Position numbers and translations under genes: made by a program
Assembly: GCA_021029095.1 (NCBI GenBank)
Contig: JAJOHG010000053.1
Coordinates: 1 to 64,000, forward strand
Origin: Phellopilus nigrolimitatus
Taxonomy: Eukaryota > Basidiomycota > Agaricomycetes > Hymenochaetales > Hymenochaetaceae
Reading direction: 5' to 3'
DNA length: 64,000 nucleotides
Shown: positions 34,001-45,551 of the stretch, piece after piece
How positions within the stretch are numbered: position 1 is the first letter of the stretch
Layout: every line of letters begins with the position of its first letter
The notes under the pieces: model-generated
The model's input: the letters and a program-made list of their open reading frames with translations, nothing else
Database searches by the model: none
Told to the model about the DNA's origin: nothing

Positions 34001-37000
34001 CTCTCCGGTTTTCAATGCCCGAACAAGAGGCCCATCAATCCACTCAAAACGAGGACCACAGGCTTCGGTACGCTGTGACGACACTAATGCTGCTTCCACA
34101 AGCGTCTTCAAATGTCTAAGCGAGCCGTCGGAAGGCGTTGCAGTAATCGTCGCACGTGCTATATCCGCTAACGCACCTAATGAACGCGATTGGAATGTGC
34201 CAAGAGCATCCTTCTTCAACTTCAGTAGCCACTCGAGAGAGCTGTTATACGTGGAATTGATTCGCGTAATACACACATCAATGAACTGCAAGAGGCACAA
34301 TGAGAGATGATGGAAATGATAGTCGTTGTCAATCTGTTCATAACTTCCAATGAGGTCGGATGTATCGCTTGAGCTTCCCAGTGACAGTTCCTGAAGCGGT
34401 TGAGCTGCGACCGACGCCAATGAGCGTACGAAACTCGTTTTGCCGACTCCTTGAGGTCCAGTGATAATAAGTAACCAGGCACGAGATATGCTGGATAAAG
34501 CTGCGTCCAAAGCATTTAACTGGGACGTACGAAGGCGTGCCCCGTGGCATGCATTTGTTGTATCTCCTTTGTAGATTACCGAGCTACCACAGACTGAAAA
34601 ATCTGGTGTTGAGACGAGCCGCGGTTGAAATTTACTTTCAGTATCAACATCACCAAAAACGGTAGCGAAAAGACTCAGAAAGCAAAGTCTGTCGGATTCG
34701 CACCGAAACCGTGCTCTATAGATAGTGTTGAGGTACTTCCACGGTTCCTCGACGGCACCGTCCGCACGCTCCATTAAGGACGCCCATCGTATAATATCTC
34801 GAAGATTGAACTCCCAGGGCGAACCCAGGATTCCATATTCCTGTTTAACCACAACCTCGTCGTGCAACCGACAGTTGAAGTCGATCATCAGCTGCAGTGT
34901 CGAAACTGGGATGGAGGGGAAAAGATGACGGCAGATTAATAGTAGGTCGCTCGCAGAAAGCTGTTCGACAAAGACTTTGGTAAAGCGGTTAAGAAATGAC
35001 TTCGGTAGTCCTTTCCGACCGCTGCCTTGGTTCAACGGATTTTGAGCTGCAAAGACTCGAAAGTTTGGATGCCGAGAAAACGATCGATCCAATTCGGGAA
35101 TAAAAACAGTTCCTCTATGGTCAAATACCGCATTCAGACCTTCAAGAACAGACTGAGAAGCTAGATTCATTTCGTCCAATAGTACCCAGTGCCCATTTTT
35201 CAATGCCTGAAGAAAATCTGCGTCCCTCCAAGCAAATTTTCCAGCGGCATCCCCGTCTACAGGTAAATCGGAACCGAAGAGGTCCACGAGATCCGTCTGT
35301 TCGGATAGGTTTATCCTGCAAAGTCGCTGTCCCGCAGCAGCCGCCAAAGCTGAGACGAGACTGGTCTTTCCAACACCAGGACTTCCTTCTAGGATGGTAG
35401 GTTTACTTATCTGGCATGCTCGGATAAGTCGGAAGGCATTGTCCAGGGAAGTCGGTGCTTTGAAGTTGAAAGATCTTTGGTGCGTTAAAAGAGAACCCAG
35501 AGGCACAGAAAAAGGACCAATATGGAAGGCACCGCTTGATGCTGATGTCTCGGGTGAGGAAATCCCTTTTGTAATCAGGTATCCTGGACTAAGCTCTTCC
35601 AATCGCTGAGTCGCACGTTGCCGCAGAGCTTGCAAAGAAGTTGTGGACCAACTCGACAGCTGCGTTAGGCTTGACAGGCCATCGATGACTGCCATCTGTC
35701 CGCCGTGAACCTGCAATCCGCTTCTAAGTGAGGATGGACACCAGTAACGTTGAAACCAACTTACGAAGAGATGAGCAGGAGGAAGATCTGACGAAGGACA
35801 CATAGTATTACAGAACTTTACCCAGCTCTGCGAAGCATGTTGAGAAGTCATTTCTTAAAGTATCGCGAGTAAGTAGACGTACCAAAATGTCACGAAGTGT
35901 AAGAATTGAGGTGTCTTTGACTTCCAACACGATCCAATCGACGAAATCCAAGAGAGCGCCCGTGAGCTGCACTAGAGTGTCATGTTTCCAGGAGTGCTTC
36001 ACGATTTCATAAAGATCGTCTCTTTTCATAGTAGAAGGCACCCAGATTTCCGTGAATCGGTTACGAAGAGCAGGAGACAGTTCTTTTTTTCCAAAGTCAC
36101 CGCCCGGGTTCATGGTAGCAACAAAATTGAAGCCGTTTTTGGCCACTACTTGAAAGTCATCCACCTTCTCGCCACCTCTCTCCGCCAAGACAAGCGTTCT
36201 AGAAGGTTCTAAAACACTGTTCAGACGTTCAAGAACAGAATCGTCGGCCAAAGAGATCTCGTCCAGAAGAAAGACATCCGCGGAGCGCATGCACGTCACT
36301 AGCGGTCCATCCTGCCACTCGAGAAGACCGGGATTGGATGAGAGCGCACGCTGGGCAGTGGCAAGTATATTGCGCTCGTGAGGGCTAACATCTGTACTCA
36401 ATCGCGCGGATATAGCAGATATAATTTGACTCTTGTCTCGAATATCGACAATATCGTCAGCATTGAGTTGTTCCAGCGCCTCCCGAACAACAGCACTCTC
36501 GAGAGAAGATTCCTGACGAACGGGTCGAAGACCACCGATGATATCTGAAGCCTCAGTGTTCTGATGACAATTAACCGTGCGCAAGATCTGGCGTTTGGTC
36601 GCTGCGTAAATTTGACACATTGAAGTCTTGCCAGACCCCGTCTCCCCGACCAGTAGTACAGGCTCATTAAAGCGCAGTGCGCGCGACAGAAGGATAAAGA
36701 GTCTCTGCATTGGCCTCGTCCAGACAATGCCATCGCGAGAAGTCACGGAAGAGTCGACCGATGTTAAATTGTATAAGGTATCTTCAGACACCGTCACATT
36801 CATCGCCTTTTCAATGACCTCCTTGACCACGTTTTTGTCCTCCTCATGCCGAACCCGCTCGGCTAGAAGCATATACCCGTTTTCCGCCAGCTCCTGGTAT
36901 CCTTGGGCATCTCTACCTGCCCAGCGGAAAAGATCTCGTAGAGTGGCAAATCCTTCTTTCCCTTCAAAGATTCTGCCCATTTGTCTTCGTTTCTGCAGCT

Positions 37001-40000
37001 CATGGAAAACAGCGACAATCCGCTGACTGTATGAAGGAGCTATGAGAGACTTCTGGCACAAGATGTGCTCTAGTTCTGTCTGAGGGACGTCATCGAAGTG
37101 AACTTCCAAAAATCGATTTCGAAGTGCTCGAGAAAGGACCTTCCTTCCCGCGTACACACCCGGAGGATTCTGAGTGGCAAATAGCATGAAATGAGGATGT
37201 GGCCGTACAACTTCCTGAGTTTCCGGGATAACGAGCTCGCGATTGTCGTCCAACAGACGATTCAGAGCTTCTAATACATCTGTAGGCGCAAGATTGAGTT
37301 CGTCTAGAACGACCCAGTCCCCTCGGCGCAAAGCTCGGACTAGAAGGCCATCGCGAAAGACCAGTTTGCCAGTCTTGGGATCGGATGCATAGGAGCCTAG
37401 GTATTCTTGAATGTCTGTATGTTCGTGATTATTAATGCGGATAAAACTGTGCCCGGTACGACGCGCCAGATACTGGATGGCGCTCGTTTTACCGCTAGAC
37501 GTCGGTCCCTCAATGAGGATGGGAAATCGTTTGATCATGATGATACGAGCTAAATCGACTAGCTTTTTCTGCACAGAGGGTGTGAGAATGTAATCTGTCA
37601 CATCTTCGCGCTCATTAGGACCCGAAGATAGCCAAAAGGGACCGAGCTGAACGGGTGAGTCGATGGAGGTCGCTTGTGGTGGTTTGGAAAGATGAGAAAG
37701 AAAATGCGTCGTATTTTTCACGCCAGACAGTAAAGTGCGGCGAGCCAGATCCAACACAGCGTCAGCGCTAGCCTGATTCAGGACCATTGTGAATGCCATC
37801 GTAAATCCTTCCCATAGGGCCCTTCGAAGCCCAAAGCTTTGGACAGTGTCGGCCGCGAATATGAGTGCCCGAGAAAGCGACCGCATACTGTAGTGTGGCC
37901 TTCGGTCTGATCCATCCGCAATCTTGCCCAACTCCGAGAGACGCTTTACGCTCGTATAAAATTGAGCGACGTCAAAAATGGCAGACTTGTCTGTCACCGT
38001 CAGATGACCGATATAATGAGAGATTATGCTTATAAGGGCCTCTTGATCTTCGTCAGGTGAAGGCACGTCAATTTCTGTGAATTTCGCCCTGATATTTCTT
38101 GAAAGGTCTTTCTTCCCGACATCCGTCGCCGGATTCATGCAGGCAAATAGTCTGAAGTCATGATGCCGAGGTACCGGCTCTAGCGATCCCTGTTCAGTCA
38201 GCGTGACGGAGGCGTTCGGGCCCTGCAAAAGACTAGAGATGCACTCCAGTGTCTCGGACGATGCAAGATTTATCTCGTCGAGAAGCACCCTAAGAAACGG
38301 CATTGGTCAGAGAAATTCAATATCGCAAGAAGTAACTTGCCATGCCCCAGTCCTAATGGCCTTGACCAAGGGACCTTCGACATAGTGGAAGGCAAATTTG
38401 CCCTTGTCTAGAACGTGTTGAACTTCGAAGTGACGCACATCGGCTTCAAATACTGCCCACTCGGCCTCATAAATCTTCCATTTATGTGATTGCAGCTTTC
38501 GACGCTTCCTTGGTAAGGGCGAGTCTAGACTATCTGACGTTGCCCTTAAAGGTTTAAGAGGATAAGGGCGAGCACAAATTGGGTTGAAAATGGCGGTAAC
38601 TCACAACGCGTTCTCCTCGGCGACCTTCTCTTGCAGCCTATTCACGGCCAACTTTGAGGCTTCGTTCCAGAGCTTAACTGAGGTCTTCCACCTCGCGTCC
38701 GCGACCGCTTTTCGTAAACTCTGGTGAAACTTCTCGTTCCTTTTGTTACTGAAAGTCTTTTGAAAAAGATCGAAAAACCGTTGCTGCAGTTCGAGAGCGG
38801 GAATACGAGCGCTAACAGGTCGGAACCCGCCTATAAGGTCAGCCGACTCCGTTTGATTCGACAGGTTGAGCGAGACGAGAGGTCGGCCGAGTAAGGTAGC
38901 GAGGTGAGAAATCACGCTAGTTTTCCCTGTCCCCGTTTCACCGGTCAGCAGAACTGGTTCAACTGTCAAAACACATGCAGCGAGCTGTGAGATCAAACGA
39001 ACAGCTTGCTTGTGCATGCTGAAAGAACGCGAAGGCGGTAAATCAGATATGCTGATGACTGAATTCACAACGAGCGAAGTACGTCCAAATTTCAGAGCTA
39101 TCGGCCGTCCGTCAACGTCCTTTTCAATTTCAAATGGAGGCGTTCTGCGCTTCAGTACCCAATCGCAAGTCTCTTCAGATAGACCGAGCTTCTCGCCGAT
39201 CGTCATGGCGATCGCGCTGCGCTGGTCTTCGGAAGTTTTGTTTGTTGCACCCGCAGCGAAAAACACATCTCTAGCTTCGAGGTAAATGTCCTCCCTCAGC
39301 GAAGGGTGAGGCAGAAGCATGACTAATGTGAAGACTGATTCGAAGCTCGAGCGCCGATGAGAAGGAATGGCGTGGTGGGTCTCAAGCAGACCTGAAACAC
39401 GACGACAGAACTTCTCGAGGTCGCGGATGCCAACAGGACGTGTTGAGGACAAAGAGCGAAGTCGCTTAACTGTCTGCCAAATATCAATCAAGCAGTCGGC
39501 AACAGGTCCGGCAATCTTCGGAAATTTTGAGTCTACTATGAGTTGGAGGTCATCCAGTGTATTATCAGGAATCATCACTTCTCGCCATTTCTGAGCACCC
39601 AGGAAAGAAGGTGGGGGGAAGCCGGCCGCGCCATGTCCCTCCACCGAGCGCGTCGCGAACAGCGAGAATGACTCCGCAGCTTCAACGCTTCCGCGATTTA
39701 CTACGGAAAGAAGTGCATTGGAGCCAATAGGCTTGCAGTCATCCATGGACTCGACCAAAGGACCGATGAGACCAAGGACCTCGGTACTTGCGCGGTCAAT
39801 GTCTTTGAAAACGACCCACTTTCCTTCGCGCATGGCCTTGACCAAAACGCCGTCTTTCCACTCAAACGAGCCAGCATGGGTAGACGAGGAGACGTACGAA
39901 CCAAGAAGGGAGCGTGGATCTAGCGACGTGTCTGCAAGATGGATCGTAACAATGTGATTTGCCTTCGATGGATATAGCAATAAAGCTAAGTGGTCCAAAA

Positions 40001-41101
40001 ATGCTGCTTTTCCCGAAGACGGACTCGACGATAGGAGTGTCGGACGGCGGAGTGAGATATTGACAGCTATTTTGCGGATGGAAACGAGTGCGGGCGACGT
40101 TAGTACGAGCGTGGATGCTAATGTTTGGGAAGACGGCGTCCGTAAAAGGAGTATGCCGTGAGCATTTACAATACGAGGACTAATAAAGACATAAGCTGCA
40201 TTTATTATGTGTTCACTGACAACTCACCTCAAGTCCTGATGTTCGAACGCTACGCCCGAACCAGCTCCAGATTTGGAAAAGTATTCTGTGGAATTGAGAA
40301 TGCGGATCCTGTAGTCTTGTATTCTTTTTACCTCGAGCATGGGAAGCATCCACCCGTCCACGTCTTTTACGGATCCCGAAATATCTTCCCCATAGTGTAT
40401 CAAACAGTCTTCGATGCCGATTTCTCCAAGCAGGCTTCTCTCCGCGTTCTCCCTATTGCGCTCATTCATCTCTGACTGCAAAGCATAGCATCTTATTGCT
40501 AGCCAACATACGCCCCGGTCTGGATGAGGGATTGTACATAACTTCAATAGGAATGACAGGTCCCAGTTCAAACTTTTCGGTAGTGACGGCGTCGCGGACA
40601 GAATCCGGTAATATGCAAGAAGAATCCGGTGTAGAAGGCGTTCATCGAGTTGCTCGATCGGATAGTTGTTCAGGACATGACTCAGAGGCCCGTCCTCAAA
40701 ATGCTTTTGGCGAAGGAATAAAGAAAGGATCCTAAACAAATGAAGATGTAGAAATTGCGATTGATGAAGAGTTAAGCAGAAACGCACGGATATAACTCCT
40801 CATGGACCTCAATCAACATCGCCAGTCCTTCCAGCTTCGCATACAGCTCGCCATCATCTTCTAACCAGCGTGCGCATAGATCCATTAAAAGCGGTCGGAA
40901 TGACCATGCGATTGCCAATGTCAAGGATGGCTGCAGCATATAGCATGATAATGTAGACAACAAAGTATTTCCAGAATGTACTTTTAGGAAAACATCGACA
41001 AAGGGTGAGTCTTGCGGTATTAGTTCGAGCAAGTACTGCATATGTTTGCGAGCATCGAGCGTAAGTGGATCGGTGATATCCCAGAGTGCGGCTGCGTCCA
41101 T
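25028..41101 (-). CDS. MDN1: Midasin, giant AAA+ ATPase of 60S ribosome assembly
   Basis: Mdn1/Rea1 pulls the Ytm1-Erb1 complex and Rsa4 off pre-60S particles in nucleolus and nucleoplasm. The gene is about 16 kb with at least a dozen exons and roughly 4,900 residues. I take MDAAALWDITDPL at 41101 as the start, because the open frame upstream has no ATG. Six AAA modules follow: AAA1 (degenerate P-loop SPSSGKAAF near 40010), AAA2 (GETGTGKT, about 38930), AAA3 (GPTSSGKT, about 37500), AAA4 (GETGSGKT, about 36640), AAA5 (GSPGVGKT, about 35370) and AAA6 (GPQGVGKT, about 34440, with Walker B LLLDNANL, DN in place of DE). Then come a long linker, an Asp/Glu-rich region (26630-27640) and a C-terminal VWA domain with MIDAS motif DDSRS (about 25680). 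I saw no lesion. Exon edges are approximate. Confidence 0.95.
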
Positions 41102-41397
41102 GTTTGAGTTGAGCTCCACTTTTTGCTGCTCGCTAGTGTGAGTTTGAGAACTCAGATTCTCCAGTATATGCCGTGTAATGTATGTAAATGTGCGGGAGCG
41201 CACTCCTTGAGCACGTCGGGATTTTAAGTCAGAGAGAGAGAGACGGGCTGACGCTTTGGCGAAAAAGCAGCCGTGGGAACTATTGGTATACAAGCTCCTC
41301 CAGTGATAGTATCAGACTCTCACTTGTCTTCAATTCTAACTTACATCCCTCAAGCTAATAACACAAGCACATCTGTTACCTAGCATCGTCTCTCACC
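41102..41397. promoter_or_regulatory. Divergent promoter between MDN1 and the MBD4-like gene
   Basis: 296 bases between the two start codons, including a GA-repeat run near 41231-41243. Shared control is likely by position only. Confidence 0.5.
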
Positions 41398-42575
41398 ATG
41401 CCGTCAACTAGGAAATGCTCTCAGAAGAGCCAGAAATTAATCTCCTCGCCGTACTTTTCTCCAAAACGTCGAGCAGCCAACAGATCTAGGCCTTGCAATG
41501 TCCCAGAGTCTCCAACTAAACGCACTTCCACGTCGCCCTATTTCTCTCCGGCATGTCGAGTCATAGGGAGACACTATGACACTCTAGAATCGCCTAGCAA
41601 AGGCTCTACTAAAAAGCAGGATTTCATGACTTTTGATATTCATCTACCGCTAGGTCCTGACATTGACGACGTCGGCGACGGCACTGAAACCACGATCACC
41701 ATTGATGACGACGATGTCGCATGGTACAAAGCGCAGTTCAAAATGCTCGACGATCCTCTGTACGCCTTTAACCTGCGCAAATCAACATATTTAAATTTTA
41801 AACTATATCATGCGAAGCCTGTCCTCATACAAGGTGCGTTCCATATACAAGCAGGAGGACTTGTCGATATCAATGCATTATAAAGAAAAGGTTGCCGATG
41901 ACCCGTGGAAGCTCCTCGTCGCTGTGATGCTGCTTAACAAGACAGCCGGGAAAAACTCCATTCCTATCTTCTGGGAGATCGTCGAAAGGTGGCCGACACC
42001 AGAAAATCTAAGTCAAGGTAAGCCAATCGTTGTATATCGTACGGAAAATCGCATCTAAACCTCGCCATATTGCATCGAAAACGAAACAGCCGACGTAGAT
42101 GAGCTCCGAGTTATGATACAGCCACTCGGTCTTCAGAGCCTTCGTGCTAAAAGATTGATTTCACTAAGCTCTGCATATTTGGCAGACCCACCTCGCCATG
42201 ACCGGCTTCACACATCAAGAGCGAAAATTGAGTTTGTTCAGCTTGACCTCCAGACACAACGACCAAAATTCGTGCATACACTAGAATATCCCCGAACCCC
42301 AGTATCTCATCTGCCTGGCTGCGGTCCATACGCCCTTGACTCGTATCGAATTTTCTGTATGCCTGATGAAGAATGGAAGAAGGTTATGCCTACTGACAAG
42401 GAGCTCATACGCTATATCGTATGTTCGCGTTTGTTCAATCAATCATCTTCTCATTTCCTTCTTTCAGAAATGGAAATGGGCCTTTGAAGGCTGTCGATGG
42501 GAGCCGGTCAATGGACTAGTTGCTCCCCTCGACTCTGATTATCTCGAAGCCCTGCCATCCATACTGTCATGTTGA
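41398..42575 (+). CDS. MBD4-like HhH-GPD DNA glycosylase
   Basis: Predicted base-excision repair glycosylase of the MBD4 type, which removes T or U from G mispairs. Model join(41398-41833, 41886-42017, 42090-42418, 42468-42575), 334 residues, in frame. The C-terminal domain shows EKVADDPWKLLVAVMLLNKT, LGLQSLRAKRLISLS and the helix-hairpin-helix with catalytic Asp (LPGCGPYALDSYRIFC), then the terminal Trp-rich KWKWAFEGC. There is no methyl-CpG-binding domain. The N terminus is basic and carries the motif SPYFSP twice (near residues 17 and 47). Nuclear action is inferred from function. Confidence 0.85.
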
Positions 42576-42699
42576 CGCCCGTGTTTCTAGCTACGTAAGG
42601 CTTTTTCTCCCTGCGCTCGCCGAGCCTTCGTATATCATCTCATACAAGGTGTCATATTGGGCGAGGTGCATTACATAGTTAGCTAATCGTATAAAGGCT

Positions 42700-44957
42700 T
42701 CAACAGACTCTCAGTCTTGCTACAGATGGATCATGGTCGCTCGCTCGTTCACTAATAGTAGACGCCCAGTTATTGATATGAATGTGTTCCACCTTGACTC
42801 CGTACCCTGCTATCGCTTTTGAAACGAAGAGATGGTCGAGTTGCTCGTTATTCTGATCGAACACATAGGTATACCGCTCAACGTCCTCAATGCCAGCCAC
42901 CTCGTCTACGTCCATCAACGTGTCGTTGAATGAGGCGAATACGGACCGGGCCATGAGGAACTCGTTGCAGTCTCCAACCACTATGATGCTAGTATTCTCG
43001 TCCTGCCCTAGAATTGAATCTACAAAGGACTGGAACACAACTTGCATCAGCATACGCTGACAGGAAGACACACAAGTTAGATACCGGGGCTTGATACTCA
43101 CTGCAACTGTTTCCACCTGGAGAGTGCGCTGATCAACTCCGAGGTTGACAGGCGGGCGGGCATTGCCTTGGACAGTTGTAATCCCGCTTTTTGCTGTTAG
43201 GTGCAAATTGACGGTGAAAAATCGTTTGCCTGTGCTCCCAGGAAGAATAGACTCCCAGACTGCAGCTAAAGGCTTTCGTGACGCTCTCCAAGCAGCATTC
43301 GTTGGATCGATTCGGCCAGGGTTAAAGCTGCGTGTTCCTTAGCCTTTAGTACGAGTGACGATACCACGACAAAGTACGTACGTTAAACCAAGCTCCCCAT
43401 TACTGTCGACAACAATGGCTGTTGCATCTAATGAGCCCCCTATTGTCGAATTTCCGGCAAGCTTGAATTTATCTGCTCGATAACTTTAAAATGATTAATG
43501 ATCTGTACCGCGATTAGGCAGAGGATACCTACAAGTAGACCTGGCGAATATTCCCACCGGGTTCTCCGCCATCCATGCCGTCTACAGGTGGGATGTCCAC
43601 GAAGTCATATTGTGCCCCGCTTGCATTCACGATTGCATTTGCTAAAGCTTGCATTGTGATATCTGCGATGACTACCCCGTTGTCTGTGGGACCTGAATTA
43701 TCTTGTATTTCTTGTATAAACATGAAATCTGGGTTTTTTAGTGATGTGGCTATATGTTGAGCGATAGCCGGAAGCGTGTCGGAGCTCGGGGCTAAATTGT
43801 CGACCTGAAGTATTTTCGTGAGTTAGGCTTTCTTCATCGACACAGCAGTAAATTACGCTATAATCCCCAATAGTCACGACGCAAAAATCAGTAGGCGAAG
43901 ATATTATTGTCGTAGGCGGAACCGTGAAGTTGGGTGACGAGGATCACTAGAGGAGCGGTCGTAGGCAGGATGTAAAAGAACCCAAACCTGAGAGCGTATG
44001 AACCGACGGCAAAATCAGAAAAGGATGGTTCCGTACTGGTACAAAATCACACCGGTAATGTCTTCAAGGACCTCGCCGACAGCGACATGCGGATTGCTTG
44101 TGCCGTCCAATGGGGCACCAACGATTAATGTTTCTGGATTCCCGTCTGGGACCCCGTCAGGATCTTTAGCAGCAGAGCCATCAGCATCGCACAAGCAAGG
44201 TACACACAAATTTACAGAAGGCTTATACCAAAGACCATAGTGATTCCTCCCCGCGAGTTTTTGCCAGTCACGGACCAGTTTCCATAGACAAAAAACTCCC
44301 CAAACGAGTTCTCAAAATCAGTCACTGTAGGACTCCTTACAATAACAAGTTGACCTTCCAAACTCTCCCAGAAATCTAGTCCGAATTTGTCAGGCTGAAG
44401 AGTCGGGTCAATGACGTCGACGAGACTCTGATTGTTAGGAACCGATAAAAATCCATCCGGGCCAATATCCAGAGAGGACAGCTGCTCAGTGGGAGGAGAA
44501 CGGTCTACTCCAAGGTCGACAGGAGTAACAGTGTTTCCAGAAGACAGGACCATGATATTGCTTGGGGTGTCAAGCTCAGTTGCAAATAAGTCATCTGGGC
44601 TGGAGCTAGACCGGAACTCGGACACCACACCGTCCAAGCTGATTAGGTCCCCAACGACAACCTGATTTTGGACCACTTTCGACGTGGTGAAGACATTTAA
44701 GCCGTTGGACGCGCGCACGTCACTAACGCTCGGCCCTGCGATCCAAAATCCATCTGGCCCCTTAAAATTTAGGACGTTTTAGTCTGCAGAGCAGTTCGGA
44801 AATCAGAGCAGAACGGACCTTTGCAGTCACGATACCAGTCACATTGCTGACGGACTGTCCCCTAAGTGGAGAGATGAATGAAGAACATTGAATATCAGTT
44901 ACAGAGACGGAAGAGACCAAAGCAGTACAGACTGCAACGATGAGTCAAGGGACGCAT
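42700..44957 (-). CDS. Secreted endonuclease/exonuclease/phosphatase-family nuclease, copy 1
   Basis: Resembles extracellular DNases of the ExeM/NucH type. An N-terminal OB-fold-like region (about 44700-44870, 44220-44700) is followed by the DNase I-like domain: TIGDYN, FIQEIQDNSG (metal-binding Glu), the LNPGRIDP region, VGDCNEF, QLDHLFVS and SDHDPSVARL (catalytic His/Asp). It has many short introns; the stop is at 42700-42702. The expected signal peptide reads LIVAVCTALVSSVSVTDIQ but has no ATG in frame: an ATG at 44965 meets a TGA at 44947-44945, and the ATG at 44957 is one base out of frame. Either an unusual start or intron is used, or the gene has lost its secretion signal. Tandem paralogue of the next gene. 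Confidence 0.7.
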
Positions 44958-44989
44958 AGCAGCATGTATCCTTGAGTATTGGCTGTGCG

Positions 44990-45551
44990 ATATTGTTCCT
45001 TTTATTGTCTACAGCTTAGTCATGAGCAGCGTGCACGCAGGAGGAAAGGTGATTCTTTCGCGTCCTAAATCAAAGACAGAAGGTGCTGGTGGTTTGTGTT
45101 GCATGCTGTCCGGACTGCACACTGGGAAAGTCAAAGCTACATGCAGGTTATGCCGAAGGATTCTGTCAGAACCTGTGCCACATAAAATCAGAGCATTTGA
45201 CAGCTGCATCAGTAAAGTTTAATCCAGCAGGAAAACCATATGCTGGCGAGGACACGTTTGCTCAGTAATTTACTGACTGAATACGATTCGCCAGCTTCGC
45301 CGTCTAAATATAGCAGCCAAATTTAAATTATTTCTTGAGACTTCGGCGACTCGCTTCTTCGTATTGCCGAAAGTGCTCTGGGACGCATGAAGTCCCGATA
45401 CAATGCATCGATAATCTGGCATCACGTTTGAGGTGGGCCATTTTGTATACTTGAAGTAAAAACGCCGAGCGAGACGACTACAGTGACGCGACTTCTAAAC
45501 AATGTGGCTGGAGCCGAATTTGGTAACGCCAATCATGGAAGTGCGCTTCCC
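44990..45551. other. Spacer between the two nuclease paralogues
   Basis: About 560 bases with no supported gene. It presumably holds the promoter of copy 1 and the 3' UTR of copy 2. Confidence 0.5.
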
